From Falsiroseomonas sp041690465 (GTDB taxonomy: Bacteria; Pseudomonadota; Alphaproteobacteria; Acetobacterales; Acetobacteraceae): a DNA stretch of 64,000 nucleotides. The notes below the pieces were generated by a model. The model was not told the origin of the DNA and ran no database searches. It worked only from the letters and a program-made list of their open reading frames with translations. Each line of letters opens with the position of its first letter. Position 1 is the first letter of the stretch. The position numbers and the translations under genes are program-made. Below, piece by piece: positions 33,373 through 41,774 of the stretch. Where the stretch lies: NCBI RefSeq assembly GCF_041690465.1, contig NZ_JAWLHG010000004.1:186001-250000 (forward strand), read 5' to 3'.

Positions 33373-34407
33373 TCAATCCGCGCCGGCCGCCTTCGCAGCC
33401 GCCGGACCGGCAACAGTCTCGCGCGCCTTCTTCATCTCGTCCTCGACCCAGAGCGAGTGATGCTCCTTGGCCCAGTTCACGTCCACCTGGCCGGAGCCCA
33501 TGGCATCGAAGGCGCCCTCCATGCCGAGGGACCCGATGTAGATGTGGCCGATCATCGCCGCAATCATCAGCACCGAGACGACGCCGTGCACGATGTGCGC
33601 CAGCTGCTGCCCGGCGATGTCGGTCGCCCAGAAGGGGAAGATCAGAACATAGCCGGAGACGGCCACCAGCGTGCCGCCGATCACGGTGATCCAGAACACC
33701 AGCTTCTGCCCGCCGTTGAAACGCCCGGCTGGCGGATGCCCGCGGCCCAGCAGCCCGCCGCCCGCCGTGAACCAGGCGACATCCTTCCCGTTCGGAAGAT
33801 TGTCCCTCACCCAGAGCAGGAACAGCAGCACCACGCCGAGCGTGAAGGGGAAGGACAGGTAGTTGTGCGCGTATTTCCCCCACAGCGTGACGGTGGCGAA
33901 GGCCTCCGGCCCCAGCAGCGGCAGCAGCAGGTAGCGGCCGAAGGTGAGATTGAGCCCCGACAGCGCCAGCACGATGAAGGAGGAAGCCGTCATCCAATGC
34001 GCCGTGCGCTCCAGCATGTTGAAGCGCTGGATGGTGCGGCCGGACTTGCCGGAGTCGATCCGGATGCGCCCGCGCGTGGCGTAGTAAAGCACCACGATGC
34101 CGAGCATGCCGAGCACCGCGATGCCGCCCACCCAGGCAAGGGTGATGTTGTGGAAGTCGCGCCAGTCGCGCCCGGCGGGCTGGATCAGGCTGGAGGCCTG
34201 CGCATCCGGTATGGAGCCGCGGCCGGCGATGCGCCCGCCGGTCAGCGCCCGCTGCAGCTCGAGCTCGTCGGCGCTCAGATTGGGCGCGACGGGGTTGGTG
34301 GGCGTCCCCACCACCGGTCCGCCGAGCTGCGCCAGGGCAGGGCCGGCGAGCGGCGCGCCAAGCAGCCCGAATGCCAGCGCCAGCGCGGGAAGGATGCGTG
34401 CGATCAT
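33373..34407 (-). CDS. fdhC: Formate dehydrogenase subunit gamma (cytochrome b)
   Basis: A 344-aa membrane subunit that takes electrons from the iron-sulfur subunit to the quinone pool. A signal peptide (LPALALAFGLLGAPLAGPALAQ) and a ~80-aa periplasmic part come first. Then follow membrane helices: VGGIAVLGMLGIVVLYY, IVLALSGLNLTFGRYLL, LGVVLLFLLWVRDNLP, and WITVIGGTLVAVSGYVLIF. Haem-ligand candidates are the His residues in NMLERTAHWMT, GKYAHNYLSF and QLAHIVHGVVS. The extended N-terminus with signal is a known variant of alphaproteobacterial gamma subunits. fdhB ends 56 nt upstream. Confidence 0.92.
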   Translation of the reverse strand: MIARILPALALAFGLLGAPLAGPALAQLGGPVVGTPTNPVAPNLSADELELQRALTGGRIAGRGSIPDAQASSLIQPAGRDWRDFHNITLAWVGGIAVLGMLGIVVLYYATRGRIRIDSGKSGRTIQRFNMLERTAHWMTASSFIVLALSGLNLTFGRYLLLPLLGPEAFATVTLWGKYAHNYLSFPFTLGVVLLFLLWVRDNLPNGKDVAWFTAGGGLLGRGHPPAGRFNGGQKLVFWITVIGGTLVAVSGYVLIFPFWATDIAGQQLAHIVHGVVSVLMIAAMIGHIYIGSLGMEGAFDAMGSGQVDVNWAKEHHSLWVEDEMKKARETVAGPAAAKAAGAD

Positions 34408-34463
34408 CTGCGTGTTCCCCGAGGCTTCGCCGCGGGCTTTCGCCCGCCGCCGCCCGTAGTCGT

Positions 34464-35060
34464 TCAGACGCTGAGCGTCTCCCTGTAGGCGGTGCGCCAG
34501 CCCCAGGCGCCGGCGCCGTAGCCGCGCTTCTGCACCCGCTCCCGGTAGATGGTGGCGATCATCTCGCCATCGCCGGCCAGCAGCGCCTTGGTGGAGCACA
34601 TCTCAGCGCAGATGGGCAGCTTGCCCTCCGCCAGCCGGTTGGCGCCGTACTGCACGTATTCCGCCGAGACATTGTCGGCCTGCGGCCCGCCGGCGCAGTA
34701 GGTGCACTTGTCCATCTTGCCGCGGCTGCCGAAATTGCCGACGCGCGGATACTGCGGCGCGCCGAAGGGGCAGGCGTAGAAGCAATAGCCGCACCCGATG
34801 CAGGTGTCCTTGTCGTGCAGCACCACCGCGTCCGCCGTGGTGTAGAAGCACGAGGTCGGGCACACCGCCGCGCAGGGCGCGTCGGTGCAGTGCATGCACG
34901 CCATGGAGATGCTGCGCTCGCCCGGCTTGCCGTCGTTGATGGTCACCACCCGGCGCCGGTTGATGCCCCAGGGCACCTCGTGCTCGTTCTTGCAGGCGGT
35001 GACGCAGGCGTTGCACTCGATGCAACGGTCGCTGTCGCACAGGAACTTCATGCGGGCCAT
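34464..35060 (-). CDS. fdhB: Formate dehydrogenase iron-sulfur subunit (beta)
   Basis: A 198-aa protein with four cysteine groups for [4Fe-4S] clusters: CIECNACVTACKNEH, CMHCTDAPCAAVCP, CIGCGYCFYACPFGAPQYP, and CTYC with a later CAEMC. It passes electrons from the catalytic subunit to cytochrome b. It is shorter than E. coli FdoH/FdnH because it lacks the C-terminal membrane anchor. It starts 15 nt after fdhA. Confidence 0.94.
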   Translation of the reverse strand: MARMKFLCDSDRCIECNACVTACKNEHEVPWGINRRRVVTINDGKPGERSISMACMHCTDAPCAAVCPTSCFYTTADAVVLHDKDTCIGCGYCFYACPFGAPQYPRVGNFGSRGKMDKCTYCAGGPQADNVSAEYVQYGANRLAEGKLPICAEMCSTKALLAGDGEMIATIYRERVQKRGYGAGAWGWRTAYRETLSV

Positions 35061-35075
35061 GGTCTGCGCCCCCCC

Positions 35076-37997
35076 TTACGCCGCGCTGATCTGGCAGAGG
35101 GTGACCTTCGTTTCCTGCATGAAGGTCACCGGATCGTAGCCGTAGGTGGTGATCGCGTTCACGCTCTCGCCGAGCACGATCGGATCGGTTCCCTGCGGAT
35201 ACCTGGCTCGCTGGTCGGTTCCCATGAACCAGCCGGCGAAGTGGAAGGGCATGAAGGCGACGCCGGGCCCGACGCGCTCCGTCACCAGCGCCTTCACGCG
35301 GGCGCGGCTGTTGTTCTCCGGGCCACTCACCATCACCCACTGGCCGTCGCGGATGTTCCGCGCGGCGGCATCCGCCGGGTTGATCTCAACGAACATGTCC
35401 TGCTGCAACTCGGCGAGCCACTTGTTGGACCGCGTCTCCTCGCCGCCGCCCTCGTATTCCACCAGGCGGCCGGAGGTGAGGATGATCGGGAAGTTCGGCG
35501 CCACCTCGCGCGAGCGGTTCTGCACCGTCACGCCCAGATGCGGCAGGCGGAAGCCGCGGCGGTCCGGCAGCGTCGGGTACTGCGCCAGCAGGTCCACCCG
35601 CGGCGTGTAGATCGGCTCGCGGTGCACCGGCACCGGATCGGGCAGGTTCCATGCCACGGCGCGCGCCTTGCCGTTGCCGTAGGGCACGCAGCCATACTCC
35701 ATCGCCACGCGCTGGATGCCGAAGGAGAGATCGGTGGCCCAGCTGAAAGTGCCGCCATTGCCCTCGATCCAGGCCTTCTCCTCGGCGGTCAGCTCGTCGT
35801 ACCAGCCGAGACGCTTGAGCACCGCGGTGGTGAACTCCGGATAGCCGTCGCGGATCTCCGAGCCTTCCGACCAGCTGCCCTCGGCGAGCAGGGTCACGCC
35901 GTTGCGCTCCACCCCGAAGCGCGGGCGGAAGGTGCCGCCGCCGTCCTTCACATGCAGGTTGGTGTTGTAGAGGATGTGGCTGCCAGGATGCTTCCACTCC
36001 GGCTTGCCCCAGCACGGCCACGGCAGGCCGTAGAAGTCGCCCGCCACCGGCGTGCCCTCGCGGCCGCGCAGCGTCACCAGGTCGAACTTGTCCTGGTGCT
36101 CCATGTGCAGCTTCAACCGCTCCGGCGACTGCCCGGTGTAGCCGGTGCTGAGCGACCCACGGTTGATCTCCCGCAGGATGCTCTCCGCGGTCGGGGCGTC
36201 GTCCCTGATCTCGTACGGCTTGAACATCTCCTCGCGGAAGCGGACCGGCATGTTCCGGTTCTCCGCCGCGGCGTCGAGCGCGCCGGCAAGCCGGTACATC
36301 GCCTCGTAGTCGGTCTTGGATTCGAAGATCGGCGCGACGACCCGATGCCCCCACTGCAGCGAACGGTTGGAGGCGGTGCGGCTGCCGTCGCATTCGAACT
36401 GCGTGCAGATCGGCAGAAGGTAGGTGTTCTCCCGCCGGTCGGCGAGCACGGCGAAGGTGGTCGGGTGCGGGTCGGCGACGACCAGCAGGTCCAGCGCCTC
36501 CAGGCCCTTCACCGCTTCCGGCATGCGGGTGACGGTGTTGCCGCCATGGCCGAACACAACCATCGCCTTCAGCCGGTCGCGCTGCTGGATCTGGTCCTTC
36601 GGCAGCGTCACGGCGTCGAAGTAGCGCGTGGTCGGAATGCCCGGCGCACCCATCATCTGCTTGCTGTCGAAGCGTTCGACCATGCTGTCGTAGGAGACGC
36701 CCCACACCCGCGACCAGTGCCGCCAGGCGCCCTCCTCCAGGCCGTAATAGGCAGGCAGGGTGCCGACATCGAGGCCGAAATCCGTCGCGCCCTGCACGTT
36801 GCAATGGCCGCGGAAGATGTTCGCGCCGGTGCCGTCGGCGCCGACATTGCCGGTGGCCAGCAGCAGGATCGAGAAGGCGCGGACATTCGCCGTGCCCACC
36901 GTCTTCTGCGTCGCGCCCATGCACCAGATCAGCGTCGCCGGCTTCTCCTTCGCGAAGGCCTCGGCGACGGCCCGCAGCTGCGCGCCCGGCACGCCGGTGA
37001 CGCGCTCCACCTCCGCCGGCGTCCACTTCGCCACCTCGGCGCGGATCTCGTCCATGCCGTAGACCCGCTGGCGGATGAACTCCTTGTCCTCCCAGCCATT
37101 GGCGAAGATGTGGTGCAGCATCCCCCAGATGACCGGGATGTCGGTGCCCGGCCGGATCCGCACGTACTCGGTCGCATGCGCCGCAGTGCGGGTGTAGCGC
37201 GGGTCGATGACGATCATCTTCGCCCGGTTGCGCTCCTTGCCCGAAAGCAGGTGCTGCAGGCTGACCGGATGCGCCTCCGCCGGGTTGCCCCCCATGATGA
37301 TCATGGTCTTGGAGTTGCGGATGTCGTTGTAGGAGTTCGTCATCGCGCCGTAGCCCCAGGTGTTCGCAACACCTGCAACCGTCGTCGAGTGACAGATGCG
37401 CGCCTGGTGGTCCACGTTGTTCGTGCCCCAGAAGGCGGCGAACTTCCGGTAGAGATACGAGCCTTCGTTCGAGAACTTCGCGCTGCCCAGCCAGAACACG
37501 CTGTCCGGCCCGCTCTCGGCGCGCACCGCCATCAGCTTGTCGGCGATCTCGTTCAGCGCCACGTCCCAGGACACGCGCTGCCACTGCCCGCCGACCATCT
37601 TCATCGGATACTTCAGGCGACGATCGCCATGCACCAGCTCGCGCACCGCCGCGCCCTTGGCGCAATGCGTACCGCGGTTGATCGGCGATTCCCAGGTCGG
37701 CTCCTGGCCGACCCAGACGCCGTTCTGCACCTCCGCGGTGACGGTGCAGCCCACCGAGCAATGGGTGCAGATGTTCTTGATCCGCTGCACCGGCTGGGCG
37801 TGGTTGATCACCCCCGTCGCCGCGCCTGCGGCCCGCGCGCGGGAGGGCGCGACGGCCCCGAGCGCCGCGAGCCCGGCCCCGGCGAAGCCCGCCTGGCGGA
37901 GGAAGCTGCGGCGGTCCAGGCCGCCGGAGGACAGCCCCTGATACGAGGCCGCCAGCCGCTGCCTCGCAGCCCTGCCTTCGGAGCGCTTGATCAGCAT
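35076..37997 (-). CDS. fdhA: Formate dehydrogenase catalytic subunit (alpha), Cys type
   Basis: A 973-aa molybdopterin-guanine-dinucleotide enzyme oxidising formate to CO2 in the periplasm. It has a twin-arginine leader (LDRRSFLRQAGFAGAG, residues 27-42). The [4Fe-4S] cluster cysteines are C77, C80, C84 and C112 (ICTHCSVGC, HCAKG). The metal ligand is C202 in DHQARICHSTTVAGV, where E. coli FdnG/FdoG have selenocysteine, so no SECIS is needed. Also seen: IMGGNPAEAHPVS, DPRYTRTAAHATEYVRIRPG, and near the C-terminus LTSGRLVEYEGGGEETRSN. It is one coupled run with fdhB and fdhC. Confidence 0.96.
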   Translation of the reverse strand: MLIKRSEGRAARQRLAASYQGLSSGGLDRRSFLRQAGFAGAGLAALGAVAPSRARAAGAATGVINHAQPVQRIKNICTHCSVGCTVTAEVQNGVWVGQEPTWESPINRGTHCAKGAAVRELVHGDRRLKYPMKMVGGQWQRVSWDVALNEIADKLMAVRAESGPDSVFWLGSAKFSNEGSYLYRKFAAFWGTNNVDHQARICHSTTVAGVANTWGYGAMTNSYNDIRNSKTMIIMGGNPAEAHPVSLQHLLSGKERNRAKMIVIDPRYTRTAAHATEYVRIRPGTDIPVIWGMLHHIFANGWEDKEFIRQRVYGMDEIRAEVAKWTPAEVERVTGVPGAQLRAVAEAFAKEKPATLIWCMGATQKTVGTANVRAFSILLLATGNVGADGTGANIFRGHCNVQGATDFGLDVGTLPAYYGLEEGAWRHWSRVWGVSYDSMVERFDSKQMMGAPGIPTTRYFDAVTLPKDQIQQRDRLKAMVVFGHGGNTVTRMPEAVKGLEALDLLVVADPHPTTFAVLADRRENTYLLPICTQFECDGSRTASNRSLQWGHRVVAPIFESKTDYEAMYRLAGALDAAAENRNMPVRFREEMFKPYEIRDDAPTAESILREINRGSLSTGYTGQSPERLKLHMEHQDKFDLVTLRGREGTPVAGDFYGLPWPCWGKPEWKHPGSHILYNTNLHVKDGGGTFRPRFGVERNGVTLLAEGSWSEGSEIRDGYPEFTTAVLKRLGWYDELTAEEKAWIEGNGGTFSWATDLSFGIQRVAMEYGCVPYGNGKARAVAWNLPDPVPVHREPIYTPRVDLLAQYPTLPDRRGFRLPHLGVTVQNRSREVAPNFPIILTSGRLVEYEGGGEETRSNKWLAELQQDMFVEINPADAAARNIRDGQWVMVSGPENNSRARVKALVTERVGPGVAFMPFHFAGWFMGTDQRARYPQGTDPIVLGESVNAITTYGYDPVTFMQETKVTLCQISAA

Positions 37998-38016
37998 CTG
38001 CGCTGTCTCCCGGTGC

Positions 38017-38238
38017 CTATTCGTAGCCGTTGGTGCGGTAGAAGGCCTGCACATGCGCGCTGTCGGCCTTGTAGCGGGCGGCGATGCGGGTGCCTTCGTT
38101 CTCCTTGCGGGCCTCGGCGGCCGGCACGCTGTCGGCACGCTGGGCAAGGGCGGGCGCTGCCGCCACCGCCGCGGTGCCCAGGCCGAGCGCCTTCAGGAAC
38201 CCGCGGCGCACCGCCTTCTCCTCCCCGGTCGCACTCAT
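38017..38238 (-). CDS. Formate dehydrogenase region TAT-signal peptide protein
   Basis: A 73-aa protein consisting mostly of a twin-arginine signal (VRRGFLKALGLGTAAVAAAP) and a short polar tail ending FYRTNGYE. Small TAT-target proteins of this kind regularly sit just upstream of fdhA in formate dehydrogenase operons. Role unknown; it may be an extra exported subunit or escort. It lies 19 nt before fdhA. Confidence 0.85.
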   Translation of the reverse strand: MSATGEEKAVRRGFLKALGLGTAAVAAAPALAQRADSVPAAEARKENEGTRIAARYKADSAHVQAFYRTNGYE

Positions 38239-38269
38239 CGCTCAGCACTCCCCATGATTCGCATCGTGT

Positions 38270-38866
38270 TCAGCCCGGCAGATCCGCTGCCGCGGCCTCG
38301 ATCTCCATGGCGGTGCGGCCGAGCCGCCCCACCGCGCGGTAGAAGGTGGCAGCCTCCGCCGCTTCGAGGTCCGCGAAGAGGCGCGCCGCCCAGGGACGGA
38401 TGTGGCGTGTGAAGAACGGCGCGGCCTCCGCGGGATCGGCCGCGAAGGCACCGGCGATCAGGCCGGCATAGGTTTCGCAGAGGAACGCGATGTGGTCCTC
38501 CGGCTCGGCCACGCCCTCCGCGCGCTCGATCCCGAGTCGGGCGAGGTCGCCGCGTAGCTCGGCCAGCGGCCGCTCGTGCAGGAAGCCGGTCAGGTAGTAG
38601 GAGGCGAAGGGCAGCAGCTCGCCGCGGCCAACACCGATGAAGAGGTTGAAATACTCGCGATCCGCCGCCTCCGGCGTGGTGGCCGCCGCCGCTGCGCCGA
38701 GCGCGGCATAGGCTTCGCCCAGCTCGCCCGCGCCACCACGCAGCAGCTTCAGCCGCGCCAGCAGCGGCGCGTCCGGCGCCCCGCCCATGAGACGCCCGAG
38801 AAGCGCGAACAGCCGCGCGCGCTCAGCGTCCATCGGGTCGTTGGAATGCGTTTCCGTACCTGTCAT
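38270..38866 (-). CDS. TorD/DmsD-family molecular chaperone
   Basis: A 198-aa all-helical protein: LFALLGRLMGGAPDAPLLARL, YFNLFIGVGRGELLPFASYY, LTGFLHERPLAELRGDLARL, EPEDHIAFLCETYAGLI and FFTRHIRPWAARLFADLEAA. The YxxLFxGxGxGEx(L)PxxSxY-like segment is the family core. It likely binds the FdhA twin-arginine leader and aids cofactor loading before export. ATG 38866 is chosen; no clear Shine-Dalgarno. A second Met (38833) is possible. Confidence 0.85.
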   Translation of the reverse strand: MTGTETHSNDPMDAERARLFALLGRLMGGAPDAPLLARLKLLRGGAGELGEAYAALGAAAAATTPEAADREYFNLFIGVGRGELLPFASYYLTGFLHERPLAELRGDLARLGIERAEGVAEPEDHIAFLCETYAGLIAGAFAADPAEAAPFFTRHIRPWAARLFADLEAAEAATFYRAVGRLGRTAMEIEAAAADLPG

Positions 38867-38998
38867 CCCGGCATCGATCCGAACCAGCCGTCGCACTCCC
38901 CGCGCGATGGCGGCGGCCCGTATACTACATCACCGCACAACCAACCCCAGCCATCGGCTTTTCGCAAGAGGCTTGACGGACGCGGCGAGCAAGCCGGG

Positions 38999-39625
38999 TC
39001 ACACGGGCAGAGCGCCGCCATGTCGGCGTGGGGCCGGAACTGGGTGGGCTTCCACGGCCGGCGGGTCGGCCGCTGCGAGCACATGCGGCGGCTCCGGCAG
39101 CGGCAGGTCCGGCGGCACCGGCTCGGTGGTGTCCGGCGCCGGATCGGGCGCGGCTTCCACCGGCTCGTCGCGCTGCCCGATCGCCTGGGCGAGCAGCTCC
39201 TTCACGTCCCCCGCGAGCGCATCGGCGAAGCCCAAGGGCAGGCCGCCCGGCGCGTTGAAATCCCACTGGTACTCGACCGGCCCAATGTAGTCGCGGATCG
39301 CCGGATCCAGGCTCCACATCCGCCGCAGCGCGGCATCGCGCAGCAGCGGCGGCACGCCCGGGCGCAGGAACAGCGAGAAATCGCTCTCCGCGGTCAGGTC
39401 ATCGATGGCCGGCAGGCTGGCGAGGTCGATTTCGGGCAGGTTCGGGATCGGGCAGGCCGCGCGGGAGACCTGCCGCTCCGCCGGAGGATGGGCAGCGGCG
39501 AGCGGGTCCGGCCCGTCCGGCTGCGCGCCCTCGGCCTGCTCGGGTGGCAGTACCGGCTCCTCCGCCGCGCCGCGCTTGCGGCGGGACCAGCGGGAGAGGA
39601 AGCCTTCCGCGTCCTCGGCCGTCAT
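38999..39625 (-). CDS. DUF3306-like protein
   Basis: A 208-aa soluble protein. The N-terminus EGFLSRWSRRKRG is the hallmark of DUF3306. The central part is LPEIDLASLPAIDDLTAESD then FLRPGVPPLLRDAALRRMW and SLDPAIRDYIGPVEYQWDFN. The C-terminal third is Pro/Ala/Glu-rich and probably disordered. Its ATG overlaps the DUF3305 stop. Function unknown; the family is repeatedly found near formate dehydrogenase genes. Confidence 0.83.
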   Translation of the reverse strand: MTAEDAEGFLSRWSRRKRGAAEEPVLPPEQAEGAQPDGPDPLAAAHPPAERQVSRAACPIPNLPEIDLASLPAIDDLTAESDFSLFLRPGVPPLLRDAALRRMWSLDPAIRDYIGPVEYQWDFNAPGGLPLGFADALAGDVKELLAQAIGQRDEPVEAAPDPAPDTTEPVPPDLPLPEPPHVLAAADPPAVEAHPVPAPRRHGGALPV

Positions 39626-40131
39626 TCGCCCTCCCCCCGGCCCGGGCCGCGGCGCGCCAGCGCCTCGGGGTCGGCGCGGTCGCGGCGGCGCTTGTGGAAC
39701 TCGCGCTCCTTGTGGTGGCGCGCGACGAAGGCTGCGGTCTCGGCACGCAGGCCGGACGGCATGGGCAGGGCTTCCAGCAGGTCGTCGCCGGCATCGGCAT
39801 AGAGATGCGCCTCGCCCGGATCCACCGTGACGGCCTGAAGCACGAAGCCCGCGGCGGTCTCGGCGCGGCGCAGCGCCACCCAGACCAGCGGCTGCCCGGC
39901 TTCGAGGTTGTGCTTGTAGTTGGAGGTGTCGGTCGGGTGCAGCGCGACCTCCGCCGTGCCGGCGAAGAACAGGGCGCGTCCCGCCTCCTCGCGCAGCAGG
40001 GTCCAGGGCGGGGCGGGCGGCGCCTGTTCCAGCACCTCCACCACGCGCCAGACATGCTCGGCCCATCGGGTAACACCTGGCCGGCGCTCGGCGAGCACGC
40101 CGACGGGGATCAGGACCGACTCCGGATTCAC
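39622..40131 (-). CDS. DUF3305-like protein
   Basis: A 169-aa soluble protein with a conserved N-terminal half: SVLIPVGVLAERRPGVTRWA, EHVWRVVEVLEQ, HPTDTSNYKHNLEAGQPLVW. The C-terminal tail is basic (HHKEREFHKRRRDRADPEAL). GTG at 40131 overlaps the DUF6352 stop (GTGA), and its stop overlaps the next ATG, so three genes are translationally linked. Function unknown. Confidence 0.83.
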   Translation of the reverse strand: MNPESVLIPVGVLAERRPGVTRWAEHVWRVVEVLEQAPPAPPWTLLREEAGRALFFAGTAEVALHPTDTSNYKHNLEAGQPLVWVALRRAETAAGFVLQAVTVDPGEAHLYADAGDDLLEALPMPSGLRAETAAFVARHHKEREFHKRRRDRADPEALARRGPGRGEGE

Positions 40132-41198
40132 GCCGCGGCCTCCCGCGGCAGCAGCGGCAGCCCGGCAACCAGGTTCTGCGGCTTCATGCGCAGCTTCTGC
40201 GCCGCGTCCATCGCGATGGCGAGGTACACCGGCTTCCCCGCCACCTTCGGCAACACGCGCGCGCCATCGGCGAACTCCAGCACGCCGAGCCAGAGGATGC
40301 GCGCCAGACGCTCCTGCCTGACCTTCCTGCCGTGCCACAGATCGTTGGCGATCGCCGTCGCCTCGGCATCCAGGCCGACATGCCAGGTCCAGTTGTGGTC
40401 CTCGATCACCGGCACGGGCCGGATCGCCACCGTCTCGCCGAACAGATGGGCGATGAGCCGCTCCAGCGCGCGGGCGATGCCGTGCTGACCCTCCCGTCCT
40501 TCGGCGATGTCGAGCGCGAAGTCATGCGCATCGGAGCGTGCGAAATAGGCGGGCGCATTGGCCTCGTTCAGCACGTCGATCTCGATCTCGCGCGGCGGCG
40601 CGCCGGCTTCGACCAGCAGCTGGCCGAGCGGGCCGAAATCGCCGGAGGCAGCCTTCATCTCCAGCACCTCCTCATCCGCCAGCAGGGTGGAGCCCTGGTG
40701 GATGCCGGCGCGCTGCGGGCGGAACAGGCACTCGGCGGCGCGCAGCACGAAGGGATTTTCCTCTGTTTCCATCGCCGATCTCACCACGAGATGGGTCAGC
40801 ATCTGCAGGAAGATCGGCGGGATGCCGGCGACGCCCTCGCGATAGAGCGCCAGCCAGGCGGCCTCCAGGCTCGGTTGCGCCGCGACGCGGTCGCGGAAGG
40901 TGAGGAAGACCTGCCAGTTCTCCCGCGCATCCGGATCGGCCAGGGCGGCCAGCTCGGCGGGCGGCACGGTGCGCATCGTCTCTTCCAGCAGCGCGGCGTG
41001 CAGCGCGCGCTCGGCGTCGCAAGCTTCCTCGGGCGGCACCAGCTCGGGCCGGGCGCAGAAGGCGCGCCAGAGGTCGGGCGTGCCATGGATGCGCCCCGCC
41101 TCGTCGCGGTCGCAGAGATGGTGCCCGCTGGCCACCCAGAAATCGCCGGGCACCAGGCCCGGGGGCGGCGCGGGAGGGTGGTGATGCGGAACCTGCAT
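40128..41198 (-). CDS. DUF6352-like protein
   Basis: A 356-aa soluble protein: DFWVASGHHLCDRDEAGRIH, GTPDLWRAFCARPELVPPEE, HLVVRSAMETEENPFVLRAA, ECLFRPQRAGIHQG and DHNWTWHVGLDAEATAIAND. The His/Cys/Asp-rich HHLCDRD and the central HQG region could bind a metal or cofactor; this is inference. It has no signal or membrane segment. It is the longest of the uncharacterised genes in the operon and coupled to DUF3305. Confidence 0.75.
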   Translation of the reverse strand: MQVPHHHPPAPPPGLVPGDFWVASGHHLCDRDEAGRIHGTPDLWRAFCARPELVPPEEACDAERALHAALLEETMRTVPPAELAALADPDARENWQVFLTFRDRVAAQPSLEAAWLALYREGVAGIPPIFLQMLTHLVVRSAMETEENPFVLRAAECLFRPQRAGIHQGSTLLADEEVLEMKAASGDFGPLGQLLVEAGAPPREIEIDVLNEANAPAYFARSDAHDFALDIAEGREGQHGIARALERLIAHLFGETVAIRPVPVIEDHNWTWHVGLDAEATAIANDLWHGRKVRQERLARILWLGVLEFADGARVLPKVAGKPVYLAIAMDAAQKLRMKPQNLVAGLPLLPREAAA

Positions 41199-41204
41199 GC
41201 GCGC

Positions 41205-41774
41205 CTACCTGCCCCCCAAACGCGTCAGGTCGGGGGTCTCGACGACTTCCTCCTCACCCTCCACCACCGCGATCCCGAAGACCGGGAGAGCATTGAAGCT
41301 GGTGTGCGGCGTGTCGCGCAGGTGCAGGGTGCGGAAGCGCTCGCGCAGTTCGCCCGCCTCCCCGCTGCGGGTCAGCGCCAGGACCGTGCCGGTCGGGTGA
41401 TCGCAGAGGCTTTCGGCAAAGGCGATCTCCTCCTCCGCCGCAGCGCGCGCGGCCGCCTCGTCCGGCGCGCCGTGGCGGGTGCGGAGATGCGCAGCCAAAG
41501 CGGCCAGCGCCGCCTCGCGCTGTTCCGCCGTCGCCTCCGCAACCTCGACCAGGGTGGACCAGCCGAAGCTGGACAGGCCGAGGAAGCCGCCGCGGAAGGC
41601 CTGGCGGCGCTTGCCGGGCATGGTGGCCGGGTCCTCCTCCCAGAACTCGAAGCCGCCGGGCACCGCCCACTCGCCGGGTTCGGCGGCACAGTCGAAGATC
41701 AGCGTATCGGAGAGATCGAGCCTGAGGGTGCGCGGCAACTTCACGCCGGAAGCGGGGAGCGTGTGCGTGCTCAT
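41205..41774 (-). CDS. DUF6505-like protein
   Basis: A 189-aa soluble protein: RTLRLDLSDTLIFDCAAEPG, EWAVPGGFEFWEEDPATMPG, KRRQAFRGGFLGLSSFGWST, AEEEIAFAESLCDHPTGTVL and DTPHTSFNALPVFGIAVVEG. Its ATG overlaps the stop of the ligase-like gene; DUF6352 follows after 6 nt. Function unknown. Constant pairing with ligase-like and DUF6352 genes would point to a shared step in enzyme maturation. Confidence 0.75.
   Translation of the reverse strand: MSTHTLPASGVKLPRTLRLDLSDTLIFDCAAEPGEWAVPGGFEFWEEDPATMPGKRRQAFRGGFLGLSSFGWSTLVEVAEATAEQREAALAALAAHLRTRHGAPDEAAARAAAEEEIAFAESLCDHPTGTVLALTRSGEAGELRERFRTLHLRDTPHTSFNALPVFGIAVVEGEEEVVETPDLTRLGGR

Noticed and set aside
35070..38000. Selenocysteine formate dehydrogenase
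   Set aside because: The metal-ligand position is an ordinary TGC cysteine codon (C202) and no in-frame TGA interrupts fdhA.
34371..38342. A 1323-codon open frame on the plus strand opposite fdhA and fdhB
   Set aside because: Its product is a low-complexity His/Arg/Ala/Leu-rich chain with no domain; it is the antisense shadow expected from GC-rich third codon positions of fdhA, which carries clear motifs.
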